Of a DNA stretch of 64,000 bases, positions 11,246-20,616 are shown in pieces (positions within the stretch are counted from its first letter, which is position 1; each line of letters begins with the position of its first letter). Source of the stretch: Pseudomonas sp. CCI4.2. Lineage in GTDB: Bacteria > Pseudomonadota > Gammaproteobacteria > Pseudomonadales > Pseudomonadaceae. The notes under the pieces are model-generated. The model was not told the origin of the DNA and did no database searches. It saw only the letters and a program-made list of their open reading frames with translations. The stretch spans positions 3,644,501 through 3,708,500 of the forward strand of contig NZ_CP133781.1 in assembly GCF_034350045.1 (NCBI RefSeq). Direction: 5' to 3'. The translations under genes were made by a program, and so were the position numbers.

Positions 11246-11368
11246 TCAAACGCCGAAATCAGTATCAACTGTCGCAGCGCGAACCAGGTCAATCATCTTG
11301 TAGACGGCGTTAACGACGTAAAGCGTCATGGCGCTGAGCAATACAACATTGATGGCGTGGAAGATCAT
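11246..11368 (-). CDS. Small predicted single-helix membrane protein
   Basis: 40 residues, starting MIFHAINVVLLSAMTL. One hydrophobic helix spans about residues 5-22 and is followed by a short charged tail ending TDFGV. The ribosome site is weak. Its position immediately beyond the katG terminator on the opposite strand, together with the clean hydrophobic/charged pattern, suggests a real small gene, but the family is not recognised. Confidence 0.35.
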   Translation of the reverse strand: MIFHAINVVLLSAMTLYVVNAVYKMIDLVRAATVDTDFGV

Positions 11369-11493
11369 GGTCGTAGTCCCGGTCAGGTTTGGATGGCGCC
11401 ATTGTTACTGGCGAGGCTTCAAACCAGAAAGTGTCTGTGTCCATGGTGTTCATCGATGGGAATGATGGTTGAAGTCGCTATCCCCCAATCTGA

Positions 11494-11942
11494 GAGCCAA
11501 CTTGTTGGCATTTGGTAGACAGCGCGTATTTCTGAAGCACGATCAGATGTTCAGTGCCTACTATTCCGGTCTGCCAAAGCCTCTGTGGGAGTTCGCTTGC
11601 CAACGAAAGCAGCAATACAGGCGACCCAAGTTTCAAGTCGACATCAGCGGCGCGATGACCGGCTTCTTCGCAGGCAAGCCTGCTCCCACAGTTCATCTCT
11701 ACGGCTGCTTGCTATCAACTGTATCAATGAAATCTGAGCCAACTTGTTGGCGAAGGTCCTTTAGACCTTATCGCAGCCTTCGGCAGATCCTACAAAAATC
11801 TGTGCAGCGCCAACATCTGTGGGACCGAATTTATTCGGGAAGGCGTCAGCCCTGACACGCTGCAACCTCGAACTTTGTAGGAGCCAACTTGTTGGCGAGG
11901 CGGCGTTTCAGGCTTCCACACTTCTCGCCAACAAGTTGGCTC
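11494..11942. repeat. Cluster of short palindromic repeats (GAGCCAACTTGTTGGCGA family and others)
   Basis: The gene-free stretch from 11369 to 11949 is filled with repeats. GAGCCAACTTGTTGGC occurs at 11494, 11736 and 11881, and inverted at 11924-11942, so the last two form a large hairpin next to the CAP-protein gene end. Relatives lie at 20542 and 20581. A GGACCGAATTTATTCGGGAA unit is at 11822-11841. They resemble REP-type extragenic palindromes of Pseudomonas. Confidence 0.75.
11541..11742 (+). repeat. Composite dispersed repeat, copy A
   Basis: This block contains TGTGGGAGTTCGCTTGCCAA, then GCGACCCAAGTTTCAAGTCG, then CGCAGGCAAGCCTGCTCCCA and a tail with GGCTGCTTGCTATCAACTG. The same ordered pieces recur in reverse orientation at 23914-24128 and, without the tail, at 30484-30655. 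The shared order over more than 100 bases makes it one element rather than separate REPs. It has no coding capacity. Confidence 0.7.
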
Positions 11943-11949
11943 CACAGAT

Positions 11950-12801
11950 TTACTGCACCCCAAACATCGCGGTCCAGTAAATCCCCGCATCGCTCTTTGG
12001 ATCTACTGCATAGGCTGCGCCCAGCTCACGAAATTGTGGGTTCATTACGTTGGCGCAGTGGCCTGGACTGGTGAGCCAGCCATCCACCACTTTGCGACCG
12101 GAGTCTTGCCCAGCGGCAATGTTTTCGCCGATTTCACGGCCGATGTAGCCTGCCAGTTCGGCTCGATCACCCGGTGTGTGGTCATCGCGGTCTTTGTGAC
12201 CGAAGTAGTTGTTGTTGGCCATGTCTCGGGAGTGGGTATCCGTCGCGGTGGCCAGCATGGCGTTCCAGGTCAGCGGCGCCGTGGCGACAAAGGACTGCGT
12301 GCCGCATTGGCGCGGCTGGGCGCGGGCAGCATTGAGCATGACGAGGAGTTTCTGGCCTTCCGCTTGGGAAGTGCCTAGGCGGGCAGTCAACAGCGGACGC
12401 GCCAGCACAATGCGCCAATCACGTCCCTCTCGGCTGACACCGATATCAACGTATTGTGGGTCCAACACCACTTTGCAGAAGCTCTCTTGCACCATCTGCA
12501 GAGCCGCCTGTGCATCGCGCGGCCCAGACAACGTGATGGCCTGCACGTGGACCATGGGGTACGCCGCACTTGCCATCGCTTGTTTCAAGTCCGTATTACC
12601 TGTGGCGGGAAGGATCAGACGCGGATCCGCCGTCAACGGTGGCAACTCGTGGGACACCCCTTCAGCGCAACGCTGCGGTTGGCTGCGGTAGGCGTTGATG
12701 GAGTCAACCAGTTGGATTTCCTCGGTCGCCATCGCCGAAGCGGCAGAAAAAAGGCCTAACGACAACACAACAAGATGGATAACGGACAATACGACGCGCA
12801 T
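11950..12801 (-). CDS. Secreted CAP-domain (SCP/PR-1-like) protein
   Basis: 283 residues from ATG 12801, preceded by AAGGGAG at good distance; longer frames to 13038 run into the MerR gene and were rejected. A signal peptide (MRVVLSVIHLVVLSLGLFSAASAMA) points to the periplasm or outside. The C-terminal CAP domain holds MLNAARAQPRQCG, the His in DTHSRDMANNNYFGHKDRD, GENIAAGQDS and SPGHCANVMNP, the conserved cavity residues of the family. The N-terminal half begins with a similar SINAYRSQPQRC segment, suggesting a degenerate duplicated CAP domain. Function unknown; bacterial CAP proteins are proposed to bind lipids or act at the envelope. Confidence 0.85.
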   Translation of the reverse strand: MRVVLSVIHLVVLSLGLFSAASAMATEEIQLVDSINAYRSQPQRCAEGVSHELPPLTADPRLILPATGNTDLKQAMASAAYPMVHVQAITLSGPRDAQAALQMVQESFCKVVLDPQYVDIGVSREGRDWRIVLARPLLTARLGTSQAEGQKLLVMLNAARAQPRQCGTQSFVATAPLTWNAMLATATDTHSRDMANNNYFGHKDRDDHTPGDRAELAGYIGREIGENIAAGQDSGRKVVDGWLTSPGHCANVMNPQFRELGAAYAVDPKSDAGIYWTAMFGVQ

Positions 12802-12862
12802 AAAACTCTCCCTTGATATGACTGCGGCCATCATGCGCGATATCACTCGAGTGCTGCCAGAG

Positions 12863-13222
12863 CTATGGCAGCCGCAGCAACGGACATACCTGTTTTGCTC
12901 GTTCAGCCAAGGCCGCTCTAAGCACCTGCATCTGAATGATTCGCTGATCAATGATCTGAATTTTTTCCACAAAAATAGCGGCCAACAGTTCAGCCGATGC
13001 GGTGGTTGAAGACCAGAGTTCAGGTAGGTTTTCGCCAATTTCAGCGAGAGAAAAACCCAGTTGCTGCGCCAGTTTTATGTAGTCGACCAATTGCACCGCC
13101 TCTGCGGTGTAGCAGCGATAACCGTTGGCACTGCGTGTCGATTGGATAAGGCCCTTGTCTTCGTAAAATCGCAGAGCGTCCGGGCTGACACCGGTGAGTT
13201 TTGCCACTTCGCCTATTTTCAT
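12863..13222 (-). CDS. MerR family transcriptional regulator
   Basis: 119 residues from ATG 13222, which begins directly with the MerR helix-turn-helix MKIGEVAKLTGVSPDALRFY, then YEDKGLI and NGYRCYTAEAV. The rest is the coiled-coil dimerisation helix with a short effector tail. There are no paired metal-binding cysteines apart from one near the C-terminus, so a metal-sensing role is not supported. The gene lies 61 bases upstream of the CAP-protein gene on the same strand and could be cotranscribed with it. A longer in-frame start at 13234 is possible. Confidence 0.88.
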   Translation of the reverse strand: MKIGEVAKLTGVSPDALRFYEDKGLIQSTRSANGYRCYTAEAVQLVDYIKLAQQLGFSLAEIGENLPELWSSTTASAELLAAIFVEKIQIIDQRIIQMQVLRAALAERAKQVCPLLRLP

Positions 13223-13279
13223 CGTTTCTCTCATGGAAATGCTTTCATCAAACACCGCATAACCTGTTGAATTGTAGAT

Positions 13280-13430
13280 ATTAAATTGTAGGAGCGCGCT
13301 TGCCCGCGATGGGCCCGGGGTCGCGCTCGACCGAAGCGGTCCCAAATGCCCAGCCAACTGCAACAACCCAGCGGCCTGGTTTTACGACGGCTGCGCAGCC
13401 GATCGCGGTCAAGCGCGCCCCTACAATAGC
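13280..13430. repeat. REP-like palindromic sequences upstream of merR gene
   Basis: GTAGGAGCGCGCTTGCCCGCGAT at about 13289 and, inverted, GCCGATCGCGGTCAAGCGCG near 13400 form a loosely symmetric pair typical of Pseudomonas extragenic palindromes. No gene is present between 13235 and 13524. Confidence 0.55.
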
Positions 13431-13524
13431 GGCGGCATCTCCTACAGAGAATTCGCGTTGCTGCGCTTGACTCTGGACCTAGGTCAAGGCTTTAGGCTGA
13501 TGGCTCTGACAATGAGGGAACGCG

Positions 13525-14094
13525 ATGATCGACTCAAGACTGAATCTGAAAATTGTGCGGGCCAGCGCTGGGTATGACCTGGTTGCCACGGCGGGTTTTA
13601 TGACCCCCTGGACGGCCACCTTGCTGTTGGGTGGGCTCACGGGCTTGTCAGCTCAATTGGGATTGGAACGAGCGATTCCAGTAATCGACAGCACTGCGAT
13701 GTTGTTTGCCAATTTGCTCGGCAGCATCGTGGTGGTCTGGTCGATGTGGCGATTGCGCCACGCCAGTCAGCGGGTTGGACGCTACGATGCCTGCGCGAGG
13801 GGGCTTTTTGCGCTGTGGCAACTGTATGCCGTAAGCCAAGGTGCAAGCGTGTTGATCCTGGCGTTCACCGTCATGGAATTGGTATTTGCCGTGGCCCAGA
13901 GTTTGCCGGTGCACGCGCCGAATCGTCACCTAACGCCGACTCCCACGCGTACTCACGTCCACCCACACCGCCAGCACCAGAATGCTGCCTTTGACGATCA
14001 TCTGCCAGTAGCTGTCGACATCGAGCATCGACATGCCGTTGTCGAGGCTGGTGATGACCAGGGCGCCGAGCAGGGCGCCGTACACCGTGCCTGA
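13525..14094 (+). CDS. Predicted membrane protein whose 3-prime end runs into xylH
   Basis: 189 residues as it stands. The first ~135 (to SLPVHAPN) form a plausible membrane protein with about four hydrophobic helices (FMTPWTATLLLGGLTGL, AMLFANLLGSIVVVWSMW, ARGLFALWQLYAV, VLILAFTVMELVFAV). From about 13925 the frame lacks a stop and continues for 55 codons antisense to the end of xylH, giving a His-rich tail ([10 protein letters not shown]...) unlike the rest. The likely ancestral end is near 13925, so the original stop appears to have been lost. Family not recognised. Confidence 0.65.
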   Translation: MIDSRLNLKIVRASAGYDLVATAGFMTPWTATLLLGGLTGLSAQLGLERAIPVIDSTAMLFANLLGSIVVVWSMWRLRHASQRVGRYDACARGLFALWQLYAVSQGASVLILAFTVMELVFAVAQSLPVHAPNRHLTPTPTRTHVHPHRQHQNAAFDDHLPVAVDIEHRHAVVEAGDDQGAEQGAVHRA

Positions 14095-15066
14095 ACCGCC
14101 GCGCATGGAGGTGCCGCCGATGAAGCACGCGGCGATGGCGTCCAGTTCGCCCATGTTGCCAGCGGAGGGTGAGCCCGCCGCCAGCCGTGCAGTGTTAACC
14201 AGGCCGGCGAGGGCGCACATCACCCCCATGATCCCGAAAATCCAGAGCTTGATGGCTTGCACGTTGATGCCGGACAGCCGCGTGGCTTCCATGTTGCTGC
14301 CGACCGAATAGATCCGCCGCCCGAACACCGTCTGGCTGGTCACATAGCTGAACACGCCGAGCAAGGTCAGCAGGAGCAGCACCGGAACCGGAATGCCGTC
14401 GTAGCTGTTGAGGGTGTAGACAAAACCTGCCAACACCGCGCCGATCAGCACCACGCGCAGGGTGTCGCGCAGCATGGAGGGCACCGACAACCCGTGCAGC
14501 GCGCGGTTGTGGCGTTGGCGCCAGGTCAGGAACAACGTCAGGCCGAACAGCAGCACGCCGAGAACCACCCCGACCAGCGGCGGCAGATAGCCTTGGCCGA
14601 TGTAGACCAAATCGGCCGAGACCGGTGCAATCGTAGTACCGCCGGTGATCCCCAGCAGCACACCACGAAACGCCAGCATGCCGCCCAGCCCGACGATGAA
14701 GGAGGGGATGCGCAGGTACGCGGTCATGTAGCCATTGCCAAGGCCGATCAACAGCCCGCAGACCGCAACGATGGCGAGGTTAAGCGGTAGCGGCAGGTGA
14801 TAAACCACATCGAGAATCGCTGCCACGCCGCCGAGCAGGCCCAGCATCGAACCCACCGACAAATCGATCTCGCCACTGATGATCACCAGCACCATGCCGC
14901 AGGCGAGTATCCCGGTGATGGACATTTGCCGAAGCAGGTTCGACAGGTTGCGTGGCGTGATGAAACCGCCTTCGGTCTGCCAACTGAAGAACAGCCAGAT
15001 AATCACCACAGCGATCAATAGGGCGAGCATTTTGTAGCGGGTAAACAGCTGTTTGAGCTGATTCAT
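13930..15066 (-). CDS. xylH: Xylose ABC transporter permease XylH
   Basis: 378 residues, with about ten membrane helices of the RbsC/XylH (BPD_transp_2) family: [27 protein letters not shown] and the typical [22 protein letters not shown] near the end. It forms the inner-membrane channel with the XylG ATPase and receives xylose from XylF. Its start overlaps the end of xylG by 4 bases, indicating translational coupling. It is the last gene of the xylAFGH unit. Confidence 0.93.
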   Translation of the reverse strand: MNQLKQLFTRYKMLALLIAVVIIWLFFSWQTEGGFITPRNLSNLLRQMSITGILACGMVLVIISGEIDLSVGSMLGLLGGVAAILDVVYHLPLPLNLAIVAVCGLLIGLGNGYMTAYLRIPSFIVGLGGMLAFRGVLLGITGGTTIAPVSADLVYIGQGYLPPLVGVVLGVLLFGLTLFLTWRQRHNRALHGLSVPSMLRDTLRVVLIGAVLAGFVYTLNSYDGIPVPVLLLLTLLGVFSYVTSQTVFGRRIYSVGSNMEATRLSGINVQAIKLWIFGIMGVMCALAGLVNTARLAAGSPSAGNMGELDAIAACFIGGTSMRGGSGTVYGALLGALVITSLDNGMSMLDVDSYWQMIVKGSILVLAVWVDVSTRGSRR

Positions 15067-16622
15067 TTAGACGGATTTCCGCTCAATAGTGGCGTGCCGA
15101 TCGGCTGGCTGAGCGCGGCAGCGAGCACCCGCTCCTGAGTCAATTCCTGGTTGATGAAGTCGCCACGCAACTGGCCGTCGCCAATCACCAACACGCGGTC
15201 GGACACGCCCAGCACTTCGGCCAACTCCGACGAGACCATGATGATCGACACCCCTTCGGCCGCCAGCACCCCCATCAATTTGTAGATCTCGTATTTGGCA
15301 CCCACATCGACCCCGCGCGTGGGTTCGTCGAGAATTAGCACTCGGGGCTTGGTCAGCAGCATTTTGGCCAGTACCGCTTTTTGTTGATTGCCGCCCGACA
15401 GGCTGGTGATCGGCAGAAAAGGGTTGGCGGTTTTCAGGTGCATGCGGGCGATTTCCTGATGGACGCTGCCCAGCTCGGCCTCGGCGTCGATTCGGGTCAG
15501 CCGGGAGAAGGTGTCCAGCACCGCCAGCGTGATGTTTTGCCCGACGGCCAGGTCTGGCACGATGCCTTGACGCTTGCGGTCTTCAGGCACCATGCCCAGG
15601 CCGGCGTGAATCGACTTTTGCGGGGTGCGGGTGTCGATTCTCTTGCCGTCCAGCCAGACCTCGCCTTCAAATCGACCGGGATAGGAGCCGAACAATGCGG
15701 AGACCAATTCCGTGCGGCCTGCTCCGACCAATCCGGCGATGCCGAGGATTTCCCCACGGCGCAGGGAGAACGATATATCGTCAACCCGTTTGCGCCTGGG
15801 GTTGTCCACGTCGTAACAGGTGATGTGTCGGGCTTCGAACAACACCTCGCCGACTGCGTGCGGCTCGGTGGGGTAGAGGTTGCTGATTTCGCGGCCGACC
15901 ATTTGCGTGATGATCCGGGTGACGTCCATGTCGGCCATGGACGTGGTAGCGATGTGTTTGCCGTCGCGAATCACTGAAACGGTGTCGCAGATCGCCGACA
16001 CTTCGTCGAGCTTGTGCGAGATGTAAACGCAAGCGACGCCCTTGGCTTTGAGGCCACGGATGATGTCCAGCAGCACGTCGATCTCCGAACGGGTCAACGA
16101 AGACGAGGGTTCGTCGAGGATCAGCAACCGAGCCTTCTTGTTCAGCGCTTTGGCGATTTCCACCAGTTGCTGATAACCGCCGCCGTATTGCGAGACCGGC
16201 AGGGCGACGTTCATGTCCGGCACTTTCAGCTCACGCATCAGGGCTTCAGCGCGGTGCATCATGGCCGGGTAGTTCATTCGTCCGCCCGGCAGGGTCAGTT
16301 CATGGCCCATGAAGATGTTTTCCGCGACCGAGAGGTCGGGAACCAGGGTCAACTCTTGGTGGATGATGACGATCCCGGCGGCTTCGGTTTCGGCAATGGA
16401 GTGCGCCGTCAGCGGCTTGCCGTCCCAGATGATTTCACCTTCCCAGCTGCCGTAGGGGTAGACCGCCGACAACACTTTCATCAGCGTCGATTTACCCGCG
16501 CCGTTTTCGCCGCACAATCCCACGCATTCGCCGGGCTTGACCTTGATGTCGATGCCATTCAGCGCCCGGACGCCACCGAAGGCTTTGACGATGCCATTCA
16601 TTTCCAGCAGATAGTCGGACAT
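15063..16622 (-). CDS. xylG: Xylose ABC transporter ATP-binding protein XylG
   Basis: 519 residues from ATG 16622 (a GTG at 16631 is possible). Two fused ABC domains: the first has Walker [13 protein letters not shown] and Walker [12 protein letters not shown]; the second has a degenerate Walker A ([10 protein letters not shown]), signature [13 protein letters not shown] and Walker [21 protein letters not shown]. This tandem arrangement is typical of sugar importers of the RbsA/XylG type. It energises xylose import with XylF and XylH. The gap to xylF contains a large inverted repeat. Confidence 0.95.
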   Translation of the reverse strand: MSDYLLEMNGIVKAFGGVRALNGIDIKVKPGECVGLCGENGAGKSTLMKVLSAVYPYGSWEGEIIWDGKPLTAHSIAETEAAGIVIIHQELTLVPDLSVAENIFMGHELTLPGGRMNYPAMMHRAEALMRELKVPDMNVALPVSQYGGGYQQLVEIAKALNKKARLLILDEPSSSLTRSEIDVLLDIIRGLKAKGVACVYISHKLDEVSAICDTVSVIRDGKHIATTSMADMDVTRIITQMVGREISNLYPTEPHAVGEVLFEARHITCYDVDNPRRKRVDDISFSLRRGEILGIAGLVGAGRTELVSALFGSYPGRFEGEVWLDGKRIDTRTPQKSIHAGLGMVPEDRKRQGIVPDLAVGQNITLAVLDTFSRLTRIDAEAELGSVHQEIARMHLKTANPFLPITSLSGGNQQKAVLAKMLLTKPRVLILDEPTRGVDVGAKYEIYKLMGVLAAEGVSIIMVSSELAEVLGVSDRVLVIGDGQLRGDFINQELTQERVLAAALSQPIGTPLLSGNPSK

Positions 16623-16675
16623 TGCGAGCACTCATTGCGCAGCGAAAAGGCAACCAAATCTGCCGGACCCCTAGG

Positions 16676-16758
16676 GGACCGAATTCATTCGGGAAAAGGC
16701 CGGTACATCCGACACAAATGTATGGCTGCGCTTGACCCTTCCCGAATGAATTTGGTCC
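16676..16758. repeat. Large inverted repeat between xylF and xylG
   Basis: A 20-base arm at 16676-16695 (ACCGAATTCATTCGGGAA core) pairs with 16739-16758 with one mismatch and a 43-base loop. Related arms occur at 11822, 23760 and 24155. In the transcript it would form a stable hairpin separating the binding-protein message from xylGH. Confidence 0.8.
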
Positions 16759-16781
16759 TACAGATTTCTATCGCAAACAGC

Positions 16782-17783
16782 TTAACTCCCGGCGATCTGC
16801 GCTTTGGTATAGAACCCGTCGTCTATCAGCACGTTGATGTTGTCCTTGGTCAGCGGGGTCGGTTTGAGGAGGATGCTGTCGACCTTTTTGCTGCCGTTAT
16901 CGTATTGCGAGTTGTAGGTGGGCTTCTCGTTGCGCACCAATTGCACCGAGAGTTTGGCGGCTTCGGAGGCGAGCAGTTTCAGGGGTTTGTAGACGGTCAT
17001 GGTCTGGGTCCCGGCGACAACCCGTTTGATCGCGGCCAAGTCGGCGTCTTGACCCGAGATCGGCACTTTACCGGCCAGTTTCTGCGCGGCGAGGGCTTGA
17101 ATAGCGCCGCCAGCGGTGGCGTCGTTGGAGGCGACGATGCCGTCAATTTTGTTGTTATTGGCGGTCAAGGCGTTCTCGATGATGCTTAGCGCCTCCGTCG
17201 GGTTCCATTCTTTCACCCATTGCTGCCCGACAATCTTGATGTCGCCCCTGTCGATGGCCGGTTGCAGGATTTTCATCTGGCCTTCGCGCAAGATTTTCGC
17301 GTTGTTATCGGTAGGCGCGCCGCCGAGCAGGAAGTAATTGCCTTTGGGTTGAGCATTCAACACGCCACTGGCCTGCATCTCGCCGACCTTCTCGTTATCG
17401 AAGGAAATATAGGCGTCGATATCGGCGTTCAGAATCAGCCGGTCGTACGACAGCACCTTGACCCCGGCCTTCTTCGCTTCGGCCACCACGTTGTTCAACA
17501 CCGTCGCATTGAACGGCACGATAACGATCACGTCGACGCCGCGCGAAATCAGGTTTTCGATCTGGGAAATCTGCCGTTGCTCGTTGGCGTCGGCAGACTG
17601 CACGTAGACCTTGGCGCCTAACTGCTCGGCCGCTGCGGTGAAGTAGTCACGGTCCCGCGCCCAGCGCTCAAGGCGCAAGTCATCAATGGAGAAACCGATT
17701 TTCGGGTGGGCCGCGTCGGCCATGGCCGAGTTGGCGAGCAGGGCCAGAACGCTGGCAAGTACGACGGGTTTAAGATTTTTCAT
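16782..17783 (-). CDS. xylF: Periplasmic xylose-binding protein XylF
   Basis: 333 residues. The signal peptide is MKNLKPVVLASVLALLANSAMA with cleavage after SAMA. The mature protein is a type I periplasmic sugar-binding fold: IGFSIDDLRLERWARDRDYF, VDVIVIVPFNATVLNNVV, LSYDRLILNADIDAYISFDNEKVG and ISGQDADLAAIKRVVAGTQTMTVYKP, all strongly XylF-like. It delivers xylose to XylGH. AAGAGGA lies upstream of ATG. It sits 69 bases after xylA on the same strand. Confidence 0.96.
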   Translation of the reverse strand: MKNLKPVVLASVLALLANSAMADAAHPKIGFSIDDLRLERWARDRDYFTAAAEQLGAKVYVQSADANEQRQISQIENLISRGVDVIVIVPFNATVLNNVVAEAKKAGVKVLSYDRLILNADIDAYISFDNEKVGEMQASGVLNAQPKGNYFLLGGAPTDNNAKILREGQMKILQPAIDRGDIKIVGQQWVKEWNPTEALSIIENALTANNNKIDGIVASNDATAGGAIQALAAQKLAGKVPISGQDADLAAIKRVVAGTQTMTVYKPLKLLASEAAKLSVQLVRNEKPTYNSQYDNGSKKVDSILLKPTPLTKDNINVLIDDGFYTKAQIAGS

Positions 17784-17852
17784 GGTGAGTCCTCTTATTG
17801 TTGTTTAGACGCACTTCAAGACCGGGAACGAGGTCCTCCGATAACGGCTGAT

Positions 17853-19169
17853 TTAAGGGTAAATAAAACGATTCACGACGCCTTCAAGCATCTCTTGGCG
17901 GCCGCTGACCGGTTGCGGGTTCAGGTCGTTGTTAAACGCGTGCTGAGCGAGGGTTTCCAGGCTGAAATCCCCGGCAAGCACGGCACGACCGAACGGCTGA
18001 CTCCAGCCCGCGTAGCGTTGAGTTTTGAATTGTTCGATCAAGTCGTTCTGGATCATAGACGCTGCACGCTCTAACGCTAGGGCGAGCACATCCATTGCGG
18101 CGACATGACCGTGAAACAGATCGACTTCTTCCAGGCTCTGGCGGCGCAGCTTGGAATCGAAGTTGAAGCCACCGCGGGTGAATCCGCCGGCCTTGAGAAT
18201 CTCGTAGGTGGCCAGGGTCATTTCTTCAACGCTGTTTGGAAATTGGTCGGTGTCCCAGCCGTTCTGCGGATCGCCTCGGTTGGCGTCGATGCTGCCGAAG
18301 ATGCCGAGGGATGCCGCTGTGGCAATTTCGTGCTGAAAACTGTGGCCGGCCAGGGTTGCATGATTGGCCTCGATATTGAGCTTGATCTCTTTTTCCAGCC
18401 CGAACTCATGAAGGAAGCCAAACACCGTGGCGCTGTCGTAATCGTACTGATGCTTGGTGGGCTCTTGCGGTTTGGGTTCGATCAGCAGGTCGCCGGTGAA
18501 ACCAATCTGGTATTTATGCTCGACCACCATCCGCATGAAACGCCCGAGTTGCTCGCGCTCGCGCTTGAGGTCGGTGTTGAGCAGGGTCTCGTAGCCTTCA
18601 CGACCGCCCCACAACACGTAGTTGGCGCCCTTGAGTCGCAGCGTGGCGTTCATCGCGCTAAACACTTGGGCCGCCGCGTACGCAAAGACTTCGGGGTTTG
18701 GGTTGCTCGCTGCACCTGCGGCAAAGCGTGGGTTGCTGAAACAGTTGGCGGTGCCCCACAGCAACTGAATGCCGGTTTCTTCTTGATGACGTTCGAGCTG
18801 GTCGACCATCTGCGCGAAGTTCTCGCGGTACTCTTTCAGGCTTGCACCTTCGGGGGCGACGTCGGTGTCGTGAAAGCTGTAGTAATCGATGCCCAACTTG
18901 GAGAAGAATTCGAACGCCGCTTCGGACTTGGCGCGGGCCATGTGCATCGGGTCGGCGGGTTGTTGCCACGGGCGTTTGAAGGTGCCGACGCCGAACATGT
19001 CGCTGCCGGGCCAGACGAAGCTGTGCCAGTAGCAGGCCGCCATCCGCAGGTGCTCGCGCATGGGTTTGCCGAGGACGATTTTGTTGGCATCGTAATGACG
19101 AAAAGCGAGGGGGGAGTCGCTATTTGGGCCTTCGTAATGAATTTTTTCGACCGCCGGAAAGTAGGGCAT
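17853..19169 (-). CDS. xylA: Xylose isomerase XylA
   Basis: 438 residues, matching class II xylose isomerases of about 440. It converts D-xylose to D-xylulose. Active-site segments are [10 protein letters not shown] (catalytic His and Asp), [33 protein letters not shown] (metal-binding Glu and catalytic Lys nearby), [12 protein letters not shown] and GSIDANRGD. Start 19169 has AAGGAAA 6 bases upstream; the longer open frame to 19865 is antisense to xylR. First gene of xylAFGH, facing xylR. No xylulokinase gene (xylB) is in the window. Confidence 0.97.
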   Translation of the reverse strand: MPYFPAVEKIHYEGPNSDSPLAFRHYDANKIVLGKPMREHLRMAACYWHSFVWPGSDMFGVGTFKRPWQQPADPMHMARAKSEAAFEFFSKLGIDYYSFHDTDVAPEGASLKEYRENFAQMVDQLERHQEETGIQLLWGTANCFSNPRFAAGAASNPNPEVFAYAAAQVFSAMNATLRLKGANYVLWGGREGYETLLNTDLKREREQLGRFMRMVVEHKYQIGFTGDLLIEPKPQEPTKHQYDYDSATVFGFLHEFGLEKEIKLNIEANHATLAGHSFQHEIATAASLGIFGSIDANRGDPQNGWDTDQFPNSVEEMTLATYEILKAGGFTRGGFNFDSKLRRQSLEEVDLFHGHVAAMDVLALALERAASMIQNDLIEQFKTQRYAGWSQPFGRAVLAGDFSLETLAQHAFNNDLNPQPVSGRQEMLEGVVNRFIYP

Positions 19170-19246
19170 TGCGATTTCCTTAGTTGTTTTTAGAAGGAAG
19201 ATGACCGTACTTCGAGCGTAGCAACCTCCCCGCGCCTGATGATTAT

Positions 19247-19275
19247 GAAAATCACCAAACCGGGGTTCGATTTTA
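19247..19275. promoter_or_regulatory. Candidate XylR operator between xylA and xylR
   Basis: GAAAATC at 19247-19253 and GATTTTA at 19269-19275 form an imperfect inverted repeat in the 165-base divergent spacer, where an AraC-type activator would be expected to bind. Exact site boundaries are inferred. Confidence 0.35.
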
Positions 19276-19334
19276 GTTATTGAGGCGGGCTGCGGGTGGG
19301 CATAGTCTGTGGCGATTGGATCGGAGGAAGCACC

Positions 19335-20534
19335 GTGAAGACCGTCCCGCCCGTGCACCGCATTGCTCTTTTGTTCAACGGCAACAAGATTTACGACCGT
19401 GGCATCATCAGCGGGATTGGTAACTACTTGAGCAGCACCCGAGCGTCCTGGGACCTGTTTCTTGAAGAGGACTTTCTCTGCCGGCTCAAAGGCATCGAGC
19501 GCTGGCACGGCGACGGCATCATCGCGGATTTCGACGACCCGACCATGGGCGCGGCGCTGGCGGGGATTGATTTGCCAGTGGTGGCGGTGGGCGGCTCGTA
19601 CGAGGATGAGGGCGCTTACCCGCGCAATATTCCTTACGTGGCCACCGACAATTTCGCACTGATCAAACTGGCCTATGAACACTTGATCGACGCCGGTCTG
19701 ACACGCTTTGCCTGTTTCAGTTTGCCCCAAGCGCAGATTAATCGCTGGGCCCAAGAGCGGGAAAAAGCCTTTCGCCGACTGCTCCAGCGCGATGGCGTAA
19801 CGGTGGAGATTTATCGGGGCCTGGAAACCAGCGCGCCGCTCTGGGACAGCGCCGTGGAACAGCAAATTGCCTGGCTACACAGCCTGCCCAAACCCATCGG
19901 CATCATCGCGGTCAGCGACGCGCGTGCCCGACAATTGCTGCAAGCCTGCCTGACCGCCGGCATTGCGGTGCCAGAACAGGTGGCGTTGATTGGCATCGAC
20001 AACGACCCGCTGACCCGAACCCTGACCCGGGTGCCACTTAGCTCGGTAATCCAGGGCACTGAAAGCATGGGGCGCACCGCCGCGCGGTTGTTGCATCAGA
20101 TGCTGCACGGCATGCCATCGACCGGCAGCCAGATTCTGGTGCCACCCGAAGCAATCAACGTGCAGACCTCAAGCCTGCACCAGCCATTGGGTGATACCTA
20201 CGTCATGCAAGGCCTGCATTTTATTCGTCAGTACGCATGCCAAGGGATCAAAACGGCGCAGGTAGCGAACTACGTCGGCGTCTCGCGCTCGTCCTTGGAA
20301 GCTCACTTTCGCAGCGAATTGGGCCGCAGCGTCCATGACGAAATCCTCCGATTCAAACTGGCGGCGGCCGCGACCCGTTTGGACACCACCACCGTGGGCA
20401 TCGCCGACATCGCCCGAGATTGCGGCTTCAAATCAGCGCAATACCTGCACACCGTGTTCAAACGCGAATTCGGCTGCACACCCCGTGAATATCAGGGTAA
20501 AGGTGTGGACGTAAGCCGCCATGCGAACAATTGA
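19335..20534 (+). CDS. xylR: Xylose-responsive AraC-family activator XylR
   Basis: 399 residues from GTG 19335, chosen for the GGAGGAAG site directly upstream. The N-terminal ~280 residues form a LacI/periplasmic-binding-like ligand domain ([60 protein letters not shown]). The C-terminal ~100 residues are an AraC HTH pair ([36 protein letters not shown]). This arrangement is that of E. coli XylR, which binds xylose and activates the divergent xylAFGH genes. Confidence 0.93.
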   Translation: MKTVPPVHRIALLFNGNKIYDRGIISGIGNYLSSTRASWDLFLEEDFLCRLKGIERWHGDGIIADFDDPTMGAALAGIDLPVVAVGGSYEDEGAYPRNIPYVATDNFALIKLAYEHLIDAGLTRFACFSLPQAQINRWAQEREKAFRRLLQRDGVTVEIYRGLETSAPLWDSAVEQQIAWLHSLPKPIGIIAVSDARARQLLQACLTAGIAVPEQVALIGIDNDPLTRTLTRVPLSSVIQGTESMGRTAARLLHQMLHGMPSTGSQILVPPEAINVQTSSLHQPLGDTYVMQGLHFIRQYACQGIKTAQVANYVGVSRSSLEAHFRSELGRSVHDEILRFKLAAAATRLDTTTVGIADIARDCGFKSAQYLHTVFKREFGCTPREYQGKGVDVSRHANN

Positions 20535-20541
20535 CCTGTGT

Positions 20542-20600
20542 GAGCCAACGTGTTGGCGAAGGGTATGTCAGGTAAACCGCTTCGCCAACACGTTGGCTCC
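20542..20600. repeat. Inverted repeat after xylR
   Basis: GAGCCAACGTGTTGGCGAAG at 20542 pairs with CTTCGCCAACACGTTGGCTC ending at 20599, around a ~20-base loop. It belongs to the same palindrome family as the cluster at 11494-11942. It lies between the convergent xylR and pcs genes and may end transcription from both. Confidence 0.75.
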
Positions 20601-20616
20601 TACAGAAATCGGTACA

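Noticed and set aside
11494-11942. Possible CRISPR array
   Set aside because: Repeats are palindromic, unequally spaced and in both orientations, with no cas genes; they are REP-type elements.
16014-17189. 391-codon open frame on the plus strand
   Set aside because: Fully antisense to xylG and xylF, has no domain pattern, and reflects the codon bias of the real genes.
18105-19193. 362-codon open frame on the plus strand
   Set aside because: Antisense to xylA, whose motifs are complete; no start signals.
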